This document shows positions 1 through 5,681 of a stretch of 7,761 bases of DNA, piece after piece; position 1 is the first letter of the stretch, and every line of letters begins with the position of its first letter. Made by a program: the position numbers and the translations under genes. Source of the DNA: an uncultured Bacteroidales bacterium (GTDB taxonomy: Bacteria > Bacteroidota > Bacteroidia > Bacteroidales > UBA932). A model generated the notes under the pieces. The model worked only from the letters and a program-made list of their open reading frames with translations, did not search any database and was not told the origin of the DNA. The stretch covers positions 1 through 7,761 of the forward strand of contig CAMJHJ010000112.1 in the NCBI GenBank assembly GCA_946405485.1, written 5' to 3'.

Positions 1-1326
1 GTCGAGAAACCCTGGAAGTCCGGCGGCATCTACGGGCCCGCGATCGACAAGATCTGCGCCGAGCTGGAGCAGGCCGCGCAATTTGCGGAGTCCGATTTGC
101 AGAAAGAGTATATCGCCTTGCTGGTCAAGTATTACCGGACCGGCGACCTGCGGGTCTGGGACGATTACAACATCGCCTGGGTGAAGGACACCCTCGGCAA
201 AGTGGATTTCGTCAACGGCTTCGTGGAGGATTACAACGATCCGCTCGGACGCAAGGGCGCCTGGGAAGCGATGGTCAACATCCGCGACGACGAGGCCTCC
301 CGCCGCACGGAAATCCTGAGCGCCAACGCCCAGTGGTTCGAGGATCACTCCCCCGTCGACCCGCGCTTTAAGAAAAAGACCGTCAAGGGCGTGTCGGCCA
401 AGGTCATCAACGCCCTGGCCCTTGCAGGAGACTGCTACCCTTCGACGCCGATCGGCATCAACCTGCCCAATGCGGACTGGATCCGCAAGGAATATGGTTC
501 CAAGTCCGTCACCATTGCCAACATCACCCACGCCTACGACCTTTCGGCCCAGGAACTGCCCAACAGCTCCCTCGCCGAATTCGCCTGGGACGAAGCGGAA
601 ATCGCCCTGGCCAAGCAATACGGCAATATCGCGGATGAGATCCACACCGACCTGCACGAATGCCTGGGCCACGGTTCCGGACAGTTGCTGCCGGGCGTGT
701 CGACGACCGCGATGGGTGAATACTCTTCAACCCTGGAAGAGGCCCGCGCCGATCTTTTCGGCCTCTATTATGCCGCCGACCCGAAACTGGTCGAGCTGGG
801 CATCCTGCCCTCTCTGGATGCTTACAAGGCCGAATACAGCAATTACATCCGCAACGGCCTGATGGTGCAGTTCAACCGCGTGGAACTGGGCAAGCCCAAC
901 ACGGAAGCCCATATGCAGAACCGCAAACTGATCGCTGAATGGTGCTACGAAAAGGGGGCTGCGGACAAGGTTATCGAGAAAAGGGTACGCGACGGCAAGA
1001 CCTATTTCGTCGTCAATGACTACGAAGCGTTGCGGGGTCTTTTCGCACAGCTCCTCGCTGAAATCCAGCGTATCAAATCCGAGGGCGACTATGCCGCCGG
1101 AAAGGCGCTGGTGGAGACCTATGCGGTCCATATCGATCCCGTCCTGCACAAAGAAGTCAAGGAACGCTATGATGCGCTGGGCCTGAAACCGTATGGCGGC
1201 TTCATCAACCCGGACATCGTACCGGTGGTCCGGCGCGGCAAGACCGTGGACTACAAGTTGGTCTACAACGACGATTATCTCGCCCAGATGCTCGCCTATG
1301 GACGCGACTATGCAGCGCTGGATTAA
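1..1326 (+). CDS. Dipeptidyl peptidase III-like zinc metallopeptidase (family M49), 5' end outside the window
   Basis: The frame is open from base 1 to the TAA at 1324-1326, giving 441 residues. Family members are usually about 675 residues or more, so roughly the N-terminal third lies upstream. The internal TTG at 97 is not a credible start because conserved-looking sequence precedes it. The M49 zinc signature HECLGH is encoded at 655-672. By homology its two His bind zinc and its Glu is the catalytic base. The second motif, EEARAD at 736-753, corresponds to EECRAE of human DPP III, and its second Glu is the third zinc ligand. Family members remove dipeptides from the N-terminus of oligopeptides. 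No signal peptide can be judged because the start is missing. Similar Bacteroides proteins are, from memory, sometimes mislabelled dihydrofolate reductase; nothing here resembles that enzyme. The 3' end overlaps xerD. Confidence 0.93.
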   Translation, partial: VEKPWKSGGIYGPAIDKICAELEQAAQFAESDLQKEYIALLVKYYRTGDLRVWDDYNIAWVKDTLGKVDFVNGFVEDYNDPLGRKGAWEAMVNIRDDEASRRTEILSANAQWFEDHSPVDPRFKKKTVKGVSAKVINALALAGDCYPSTPIGINLPNADWIRKEYGSKSVTIANITHAYDLSAQELPNSSLAEFAWDEAEIALAKQYGNIADEIHTDLHECLGHGSGQLLPGVSTTAMGEYSSTLEEARADLFGLYYAADPKLVELGILPSLDAYKAEYSNYIRNGLMVQFNRVELGKPNTEAHMQNRKLIAEWCYEKGAADKVIEKRVRDGKTYFVVNDYEALRGLFAQLLAEIQRIKSEGDYAAGKALVETYAVHIDPVLHKEVKERYDALGLKPYGGFINPDIVPVVRRGKTVDYKLVYNDDYLAQMLAYGRDYAALD

Positions 1327-2179
1327 GGATTATTCCTATTATCTGCGGATGGAGCGGCAGATGTCGCCCCACACCGTGGCGTCCTATTGCTCCGAGGTCC
1401 GGGATTTCTTCGAGGCGTCGGGAGCCTCCCCTTCCGAGGCCGGAGCGGATGCGGTGATGGACTATCTGGCCGAACGCTCGGGGAAGGTCTCCAAACGCAC
1501 CCAGGCGCATATCCTTTCTTCCCTGCGTTCTTTTTTCGACTGGATGATCCTGGAAGGCGAAAGGAAGGATAACCCCTGCGACCCGGTGGAGGCCCCGAAG
1601 CTGGGCCGTTACCTGCCGGCGGTCCTGTCCGAGGAAGAAGTGACTGCTATCCTGGAATCCGTGAACCTGTCAGACTGGATGGGCCTGCGGGACCGGGCGA
1701 TCCTGGAGGTCCTGTACGGCTGCGGGCTGCGCGTTTCGGAGGCCGTGGGGCTGCGTATCTCAGACGTTTATATGGAAGAAGGATTCGTGCGCATCATCGG
1801 CAAGGGTGACAAACAGCGCATCGTCCCGCTCGGAGAAGAGGCGGCGGATGCCATCCGGAAGTATCTGGACGCACGGATCGATCCGGCGGACACGGATTCC
1901 GAGGACATCCTGTTCCTGAACCGCTTCGGGCGTTCCCTCAGCCGTGTCGCCATGTTCAATATGATTAAGGCGCAGGCGCTTGCAGCCGGTATCCGGAAAG
2001 AGATTTCGCCACACACGTTCCGGCACAGTTTCGCTACGCATATGATTGAGCACGGGGCGGATTTGCGGGCGGTGCAGGAGATGCTGGGGCACGAGAGCAT
2101 CCTCACGACGGAGATCTACACGCACGTCGATTCTTCCACCTGGCAGGCCGCCGTCCTGGAGCATCATCCGCGAGGGTAG
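1310..2179 (+). CDS. xerD: Site-specific tyrosine recombinase XerD
   Basis: A 289-residue protein, close to the roughly 300 usual for XerD. With XerC it resolves chromosome dimers at dif during cell division. The N-terminal SAM-like DNA-binding domain covers about residues 1-85 and the catalytic domain about 105-289. All catalytic residues are visible: Arg141 (in GCGLRVSE), Lys165 (in GKGDKQR), His235 and Arg238 (in HTFRH), His261 (in MLGHES) and nucleophile Tyr270 (in EIYTH). The spacing from His235 to Tyr270 is the same as His244 to Tyr279 in E. coli XerD. The segment PKLGRYLPAVLS and the end in HPRG favour XerD over XerC or a phage integrase. The ATG at 1310 was chosen because the protein then begins just before the first helix (WIKDYSYYL). 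The in-frame ATG at 1298 is possible; neither has a clear Shine-Dalgarno. The start overlaps the M49 gene by 17 bases, so the two are probably co-transcribed. Confidence 0.93.
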   Translation: MQRWIKDYSYYLRMERQMSPHTVASYCSEVRDFFEASGASPSEAGADAVMDYLAERSGKVSKRTQAHILSSLRSFFDWMILEGERKDNPCDPVEAPKLGRYLPAVLSEEEVTAILESVNLSDWMGLRDRAILEVLYGCGLRVSEAVGLRISDVYMEEGFVRIIGKGDKQRIVPLGEEAADAIRKYLDARIDPADTDSEDILFLNRFGRSLSRVAMFNMIKAQALAAGIRKEISPHTFRHSFATHMIEHGADLRAVQEMLGHESILTTEIYTHVDSSTWQAAVLEHHPRG

Positions 2180-2185
2180 GTTGTC

Positions 2186-2269
2186 GTCAGCAGACAGGGA
2201 CGCAATCTTAGGAAGCAGGAAAGAACCCTTCGGGGAATGCTTCCTAAGATTGCGTCCCTGTCTGTTGAT
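2186..2269. repeat. Long perfect inverted repeat between convergent genes; possible terminator or 3'-end stem-loop
   Basis: Bases 2191-2217 are the exact reverse complement of 2238-2264, a 27-bp stem without mismatch. Allowing G-U pairs it extends outward to 2186/2269. The 20-base loop (2218-2237) contains a second small hairpin, CCC-UUCG-GGG at 2226-2235, which is a C(UUCG)G tetraloop in plus-strand RNA. The element occupies nearly the whole gap between xerD (stop at 2179) and the minus-strand HhH gene (stop at 2279), so it could end or protect both transcripts. No T-run follows either arm, so it is not a standard intrinsic terminator. A dispersed intergenic repeat or small non-autonomous element is the main alternative. 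Confidence 0.9.
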
Positions 2270-2278
2270 ACGAAGGCC

Positions 2279-3211
2279 CTACTGCGGCGATGCGACGCAA
2301 GGGGCAAGCTTGGCGCCCTGATCGGGTTTCAGGATGCCGGCTTTGACCAGATTCTCCACGGTCCAGTCATTTTGCGGAGACGCGGAACGGAAAAGTACGA
2401 TGCCGTGTGCAGCATAGGAGCGGATGTAAGGGTGCCGCTTCAAAGAATCTTCCGGCAAGGTCCACAGGGGGTAACGAAAAGGTTTTGAGACCACGATCAG
2501 GTCCGCGAGCGCATCGTATTTCTCACGGTCAAACTTCCAGATGTCCATCAACTGCTCGGGATAGGAGTAGCCGCCCAATTCTTTCCGATAAGAGACCATC
2601 CGCCCGGCATAGAAAGGGCCGATGCCCGGCAGGGCGTCGAAGGCCGCCGAGTCCGCTGTGTTCAGGTCCAGTTTGGGAATACGGATATAAGGCTCCAGGC
2701 GCTCGTAGACAGAGTCCGCTACCACGAAGGAGCGGGCGAAATCCTCCTTGCGGCGGAAGCGGCCGCCCTTTTCCCGATAGTGCAGGATCGCCTGCGCCTG
2801 CTTTTCGCTGAAACCCAGCCGGCACAACTCCTCCCCGGAGACTGTATTGGGATTGAATGGGAAGGATTCGTAGCGCCGGGGCGTAAAGCGGCGACCTACG
2901 GACTGCGCACCCGGGGAATGCGGAGCATCGCGCCGGACGGAGACGGGTTCACTGACACCGTCCACCCGGCCATCCTCCTTTAAGCGGTCGCCGGCAGCCT
3001 GATTCCCGGCCAGTAGCCGACTGGCCAGCGCCGGATCCACCACATAGACCGTGTCCGGCCGGTCCCGGTGGGCGACGACGGCCGTGACCGAGACCTTGTA
3101 GACGAACAAGGCCAGCTGATAACCGATGATCAGGAAAACGAGCGCGATCGCGCCTACCCGGAATGTTGCGGAAGGACGTCTATCTTCCTCCGCCGGATCT
3201 TGTCTTTTCAT
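2279..3211 (-). CDS. Membrane-anchored helix-hairpin-helix (ComEA-like) protein
   Basis: A 310-residue protein of unknown precise role. One N-terminal membrane segment lies at about residues 17-38 (FRVGAIALVFLIIGYQLALF), followed by a charged, low-complexity linker to about residue 115. Three helix-hairpin-helix units follow: about 119-176 (starting FNPNT), 181-239 (starting LDLNTADS, with LPGIGPFYAGRMVSYR) and a more diverged one at 255-306. HhH units of this kind bind DNA without sequence preference in ComEA, which receives DNA during natural transformation. A similar periplasmic DNA-contacting role is inference; such proteins are common in Bacteroidetes without shown competence. The ATG at 3211 was chosen over upstream in-frame codons because it has a good Shine-Dalgarno and starts just before the membrane segment. 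It overlaps the end of rsmI by 32 bases and is last in the operon. Confidence 0.85.
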   Translation of the reverse strand: MKRQDPAEEDRRPSATFRVGAIALVFLIIGYQLALFVYKVSVTAVVAHRDRPDTVYVVDPALASRLLAGNQAAGDRLKEDGRVDGVSEPVSVRRDAPHSPGAQSVGRRFTPRRYESFPFNPNTVSGEELCRLGFSEKQAQAILHYREKGGRFRRKEDFARSFVVADSVYERLEPYIRIPKLDLNTADSAAFDALPGIGPFYAGRMVSYRKELGGYSYPEQLMDIWKFDREKYDALADLIVVSKPFRYPLWTLPEDSLKRHPYIRSYAAHGIVLFRSASPQNDWTVENLVKAGILKPDQGAKLAPCVASPQ

Positions 3212-3914
3212 CTTCTCCCTCCTCTTTCTCTCTGCGACGGGCCGGAGCGCCCGCCACCACGATGACGATTTCACCTTTGGGTTCGTGCTCCTTGAACCAG
3301 GCCGACACCTCGGCGAGCGTGCCGCGCCTGTGTTCTTCATGGATCTTGGATATCTCGCGCGCCACGGAGCAGAGGCGCTCGGGGCCGAAAAACTCGGCGA
3401 ACTGATCCAAGGTCTTCACCAGACGGTAGGGTGACTCATAGAACACCATTGTCCGCGTCTCCCCTTCCAAAGCCTTCAAAGCCGTCTGACGCCCTTTTTT
3501 CTGGGGCAGGAAGCCCTCGAAACAGAAACGGTCGCAAGGCAGGCCAGAAGACACGACGGCCGGGATGCAGGCCGTAGCCCCCGGCAGAGTCTGCACCTCG
3601 ATTCCTTCCGCCGCGCAGGTCCGGACCAGCAGGAAACCGGGATCCGAGACACCCGGTGTGCCCGCATCGCTGACCAACGCCACGTCCAGTCCCGCCAGGA
3701 TGCGCTCCTTGACGGCCTCGACGGTCTGGTGCTCATTGTACTTATGATGAGACTGGAGACGGCCGTGGATGTCATAATGCTTGAGCAGGACGGAGGTCGT
3801 CCGGGTGTCTTCCGCCAGGATGAGATCCGCCTCCTGCAACACCTTCACGGCCCGGAAAGTCATATCCTCCAGGTTGCCGACGGGGGTAGGGACGATGTAC
3901 AGCTTGCCTGCCAT
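3180..3914 (-). CDS. rsmI: 16S rRNA (cytidine(1402)-2'-O)-methyltransferase RsmI
   Basis: A 244-residue protein of the tetrapyrrole-methylase-like SAM methyltransferase family. RsmI adds the 2'-O-methyl group to C1402 in the decoding centre of 16S rRNA, using S-adenosylmethionine. Hallmarks in order are LYIVPTPVGNLED (5-17), AEDTRTTSVLL (34-44), the SAM-pocket motif SDAGTPGVSDPG (82-93), LPGATA (110-115), FEGFLPQKKGR (132-142), FYESPYRL (158-165), EISKIHEEHRRGTLAE (187-202) and KGEIVIVV (213-220). It is shorter than E. coli RsmI (286) but in the usual range for Bacteroidetes. Residues 222-244 form a charged tail outside the fold. The ATG at 3914 shares one base with the upstream stop (TGATG) and has only a weak Shine-Dalgarno, so translation probably depends on re-initiation after the upstream gene. 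Confidence 0.95.
   Translation of the reverse strand: MAGKLYIVPTPVGNLEDMTFRAVKVLQEADLILAEDTRTTSVLLKHYDIHGRLQSHHKYNEHQTVEAVKERILAGLDVALVSDAGTPGVSDPGFLLVRTCAAEGIEVQTLPGATACIPAVVSSGLPCDRFCFEGFLPQKKGRQTALKALEGETRTMVFYESPYRLVKTLDQFAEFFGPERLCSVAREISKIHEEHRRGTLAEVSAWFKEHEPKGEIVIVVAGAPARRREKEEGEDEKTRSGGGR
3218..3222 (-). promoter_or_regulatory. Shine-Dalgarno of the HhH gene, inside rsmI
   Basis: On the minus strand GGAGG lies 6 bases before the ATG at 3211, within a purine-rich run. It is the strongest ribosome binding site in the window and decides the start of the HhH gene. It sits within the last codons of rsmI, so it also shapes the charged tail of RsmI. Confidence 0.75.
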
Positions 3915-4648
3915 CACCGGCTCAACTTGCGGCGCACGGCCATCATGAAGCGGTAGACCACTTCGGAATCCAGGTTCCAACCGGGATAATTGCTGCGGAT
4001 GAAGTCTTCCGCCTGAGACAGGGTCTCGTACGAATTGAACAGCGCGATCGTAGCCTGGAACGCCTGCGCATCCCCCTTGAAGAGCGTATTGACAAACAGG
4101 ATGCGGTCGTTGAGCGAGATGCCGCTGATGATGTTGCGGACCGGGGAACCGGGGATGTCGGTCTTCCAGGCGCATTTCTCGGCCATCACGTCGATGACCG
4201 CCGGTTTCGGTTTGGGCATCTCGGGCTCGGGGATGACCGGGGCCGGTTCAGGCTCTGCCACGAACACGGTTTCGGGTTCCGGCTCAGGGAACACGACCGG
4301 TACGGGTTCCTCGACGACAGGAGCGGGCTCTTCGATGACCGGATCCGGCAGTTCGACGGCAACGTCATCCAGCTCGATGGGCGCTTCGATGACCGGTTCC
4401 GGCTCGGAAACGACGATGGGAGCCGGTTCCGGCTCAGGGATGACGACAGGCTCGGGGGTCGGTGCAACCGCAGCTGCGGGAGCGACAGAAGGCTCCGGCT
4501 CAGCGACGGGCTCGGGTTCGTCCGCTTCGTCAAACTCCATGAAACCCTCCAGCTCGGCGAGCTGCAGCTCCACTTCCGCAATCTTCCCGTTGATGACGCC
4601 CAAGGCCTCCCGGATCTCAGACAAAATCTGCCACCCTGTCTTTTTCAT
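3914..4648 (-). CDS. Conserved hypothetical protein with coiled coil, Pro/Glu-rich linker and C-terminal domain
   Basis: A 244-residue protein with no recognised function. Residues about 8-36 (ILSEIREALGVINGKIAEVE and on) look like an amphipathic helix or short coiled coil. Residues about 41-150 are a disordered, acidic linker made of PEPEP, EEPxPV and similar repeats. Residues about 160-244 form a compact, helical-looking domain (SPVRNIISGISLNDRILFVN, then NTLFKGDAQAF and VVYRFMMAVRRKL). I recall similar C-terminal domains in other Bacteroidetes proteins; this is recognition from memory. There is no signal peptide or membrane segment, so it is probably cytoplasmic. It heads the operon with rsmI and the HhH gene and is transcribed away from tdk. 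The start ATG has an AGGAAAG sequence 9 bases upstream (4664-4658). Confidence 0.85.
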   Translation of the reverse strand: MKKTGWQILSEIREALGVINGKIAEVELQLAELEGFMEFDEADEPEPVAEPEPSVAPAAAVAPTPEPVVIPEPEPAPIVVSEPEPVIEAPIELDDVAVELPDPVIEEPAPVVEEPVPVVFPEPEPETVFVAEPEPAPVIPEPEMPKPKPAVIDVMAEKCAWKTDIPGSPVRNIISGISLNDRILFVNTLFKGDAQAFQATIALFNSYETLSQAEDFIRSNYPGWNLDSEVVYRFMMAVRRKLSR

Positions 4649-4671
4649 AAAGCAAAACTTTCCTAAATTTG
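4641..4671 (+). promoter_or_regulatory. tdk promoter
   Basis: TAAATTTG at 4664-4671 matches the Bacteroidetes -7 consensus TAnnTTTG exactly. The expected -33 position (about 4641-4644) reads TTTT rather than TTTG, so that box is weaker. Transcription would begin near 4677, giving a leader of about 20 bases before the ATG at 4696. The only purine-rich ribosome site, AAGG at 4690-4693, is very close to the start codon. Confidence 0.6.
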
Positions 4672-4716
4672 CACAAGTACTGCAAAAGTAAGGAAATGTT
4701 TTCAGAAAGTTTCAAA
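4663..4716 (-). promoter_or_regulatory. Promoter of the minus-strand operon, with its Shine-Dalgarno
   Basis: On the minus strand TACTTTTG (4690-4683) matches the Bacteroidetes -7 consensus TAnnTTTG exactly. A TTTG at 4716-4713 lies 22 bases upstream, near the usual 19-21 spacing for the -33 box. Transcription would start near 4677, about 29 bases before the ATG at 4648, leaving room for the AGGAAAG ribosome site at 4664-4658. The -33 box lies inside the tdk coding region. Confidence 0.65.
4668..4686. repeat. Short inverted repeat between the two opposed promoters
   Basis: TTTGCA at 4668-4673 is mirrored by TGCAAA at 4681-4686 around a 7-base spacer, centred at 4677. Each arm includes the TTTG end of one of the two -7 boxes, so the symmetry may simply come from the opposed promoters. 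It could also be an operator for a dimeric regulator. The sequence alone cannot decide. Confidence 0.5.
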
Positions 4717-5271
4717 AAATCAGGCTGCATCGAAGTAATTTGCGGCTCCATGTTTTCCGGTAAGACCGAAGAGCTGATCAGAAGGCTGAAAAGGGCCCAG
4801 TTCGCCAACCAGAAAATCGCGACATTCAAGCCCGTCATCGACAAGCGCTACTCCGATGAAGACGTCGTCTCGCACGATCTCCACAGCATCAAATCGAAAC
4901 CCATTTCCTCCCCTGCGGAGATGCTGGACGTACCTGCGGACACCGAGGTCGTCGGCATCGACGAGGCACAGTTCTTCGATGAAAGTCTAGTGAGCGTCGC
5001 ACAGACCCTGGCCGACCGGGGCATCCGCGTCATCATCGCCGGCCTGGACACCGATTACCTCGGAAAGCCTTTCGGCCCCATCCCGGCCCTGCTGGCCGTG
5101 GCCGAGGACGTCCAGAAAGTCCATGCCATCTGCGTACGATGCGGCGCGCTCGCGAACCACTCCCACCGCCTGTCCAAGAGCAAGAAACTGGTGGTGTTGG
5201 GAGAGAAGGATGTCTATGAGCCCTTGTGCAGGAATTGCTACAATGAAGCCATCAAGGCTGAGAAGGCCTAG
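4696..5271 (+). CDS. tdk: Thymidine kinase, type II (TK1-like)
   Basis: A 191-residue cytoplasmic enzyme that phosphorylates thymidine to dTMP with ATP in the pyrimidine salvage pathway. The P-loop GSMFSGKT is at residues 17-24, followed by [10 protein letters not shown]. The Walker B region [10 protein letters not shown] (85-94) carries the probable catalytic Glu90. The structural zinc site has four cysteines in two CxxC pairs (146/149 in CVRC and 178/181 in CRNC). The lasso region before the second pair ([16 protein letters not shown] and DVYEPLC) binds the nucleoside in this family. Length and motif order are normal. ATG at 4696 was chosen over an in-frame TTG at 4669, which would overlap the -7 box. 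The gene is divergent from the rsmI operon and converges with the lipoprotein gene, sharing a CTAG at the stops. Confidence 0.96.
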   Translation: MFSESFKKSGCIEVICGSMFSGKTEELIRRLKRAQFANQKIATFKPVIDKRYSDEDVVSHDLHSIKSKPISSPAEMLDVPADTEVVGIDEAQFFDESLVSVAQTLADRGIRVIIAGLDTDYLGKPFGPIPALLAVAEDVQKVHAICVRCGALANHSHRLSKSKKLVVLGEKDVYEPLCRNCYNEAIKAEKA

Positions 5272-5681
5272 TTCAGCATCTTCATCACGACCGTGATCTT
5301 CTGTGCGGCGCACCAGAGCCACACGGTCCCGTCATCCCCGATCCGCTCGACCTTGAAGGACAAGCCGCTGCGGGTCACGATGTCATCATCCGTCGTCCAT
5401 TGAAGAAAGCCTGTGAGGACCTGGCCGTTCTCATGCGGCACTTCGGACAGTTTCAGCAGGAAATAGTCAGACATCGTATCCGTCCCGGCACGGAATTCCT
5501 TGCGGCCCCGGTTGAACGCGATCTGGGACGAGCCGGGCGCATAACTGTAGGTCACGATGCCTTTGACTTTAAGACAGACATCCGTAATCTCCAAGTCGGA
5601 TTTGCTGAATCCGTCCCGGTTGCAAGCTGCCGCGAGCAGCACGATGGCCAGCAGCCATCCTATGCGGAATCCTGTTTTCAT
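5268..5681 (-). CDS. Small predicted lipoprotein of unknown function, coupled to the M6 protease
   Basis: A 137-residue protein. It starts with a lipoprotein signal peptide (basic MKTGFR, hydrophobic [12 protein letters not shown]) ending at Cys20, which would be lipidated. The lipobox is AAAC, slightly off the usual L-[AS]-[GA]-C. The residues after Cys (NRDGF) are not clearly acidic, so the signal for surface export described in Bacteroidetes is weak and location in the periplasm or at the surface stays open. The mature part of about 117 residues alternates short hydrophobic stretches as expected for beta structure, with a conserved-looking end ([20 protein letters not shown]). Its ATG overlaps the protease stop as ATGA, and GGGAGG lies 10 bases upstream (5697-5692), so the two genes are co-translated. 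A role as partner or inhibitor of the protease is inference from position only. Confidence 0.82.
   Translation of the reverse strand: MKTGFRIGWLLAIVLLAAACNRDGFSKSDLEITDVCLKVKGIVTYSYAPGSSQIAFNRGRKEFRAGTDTMSDYFLLKLSEVPHENGQVLTGFLQWTTDDDIVTRSGLSFKVERIGDDGTVWLWCAAQKITVVMKMLN

Noticed and set aside
727..1149. Minus-strand open frame of 140 residues inside the M49 gene
   Set aside because: It lies opposite a coding region with the full zinc motifs. GC-rich codon use leaves long antisense frames, and it has no recognisable domain.
1760..2167. Minus-strand open frames inside xerD
   Set aside because: They lie antisense to the catalytic domain of XerD, have no recognisable motifs, and no start signal is seen.
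1310..2179. Reading the tyrosine recombinase as a phage or integrative-element integrase
   Set aside because: Length, XerD-type motifs and end, and housekeeping neighbours fit XerD. No att-like repeats or mobile genes are nearby.
4277..4446. Repeated 16-base stretches in the Pro/Glu-rich gene (for example around 4277 and 4424)
   Set aside because: They encode recurring PEPEP blocks in frame, so they are explained by the protein repeat rather than by a separate DNA element.
4035..4691. Plus-strand open frame encoding a Ser/Gly/Thr-rich repetitive protein of 218 residues
   Set aside because: It is the antisense of the Pro/Glu-rich linker gene. The SGSG/TGS repeats mirror PEP codons, and the minus-strand gene has a promoter, ribosome site and operon context.
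5257..5277. Possible terminator hairpin at the tdk/lipoprotein junction
   Set aside because: The stem is only 5 bp with an 11-base loop and no T-run on either strand.
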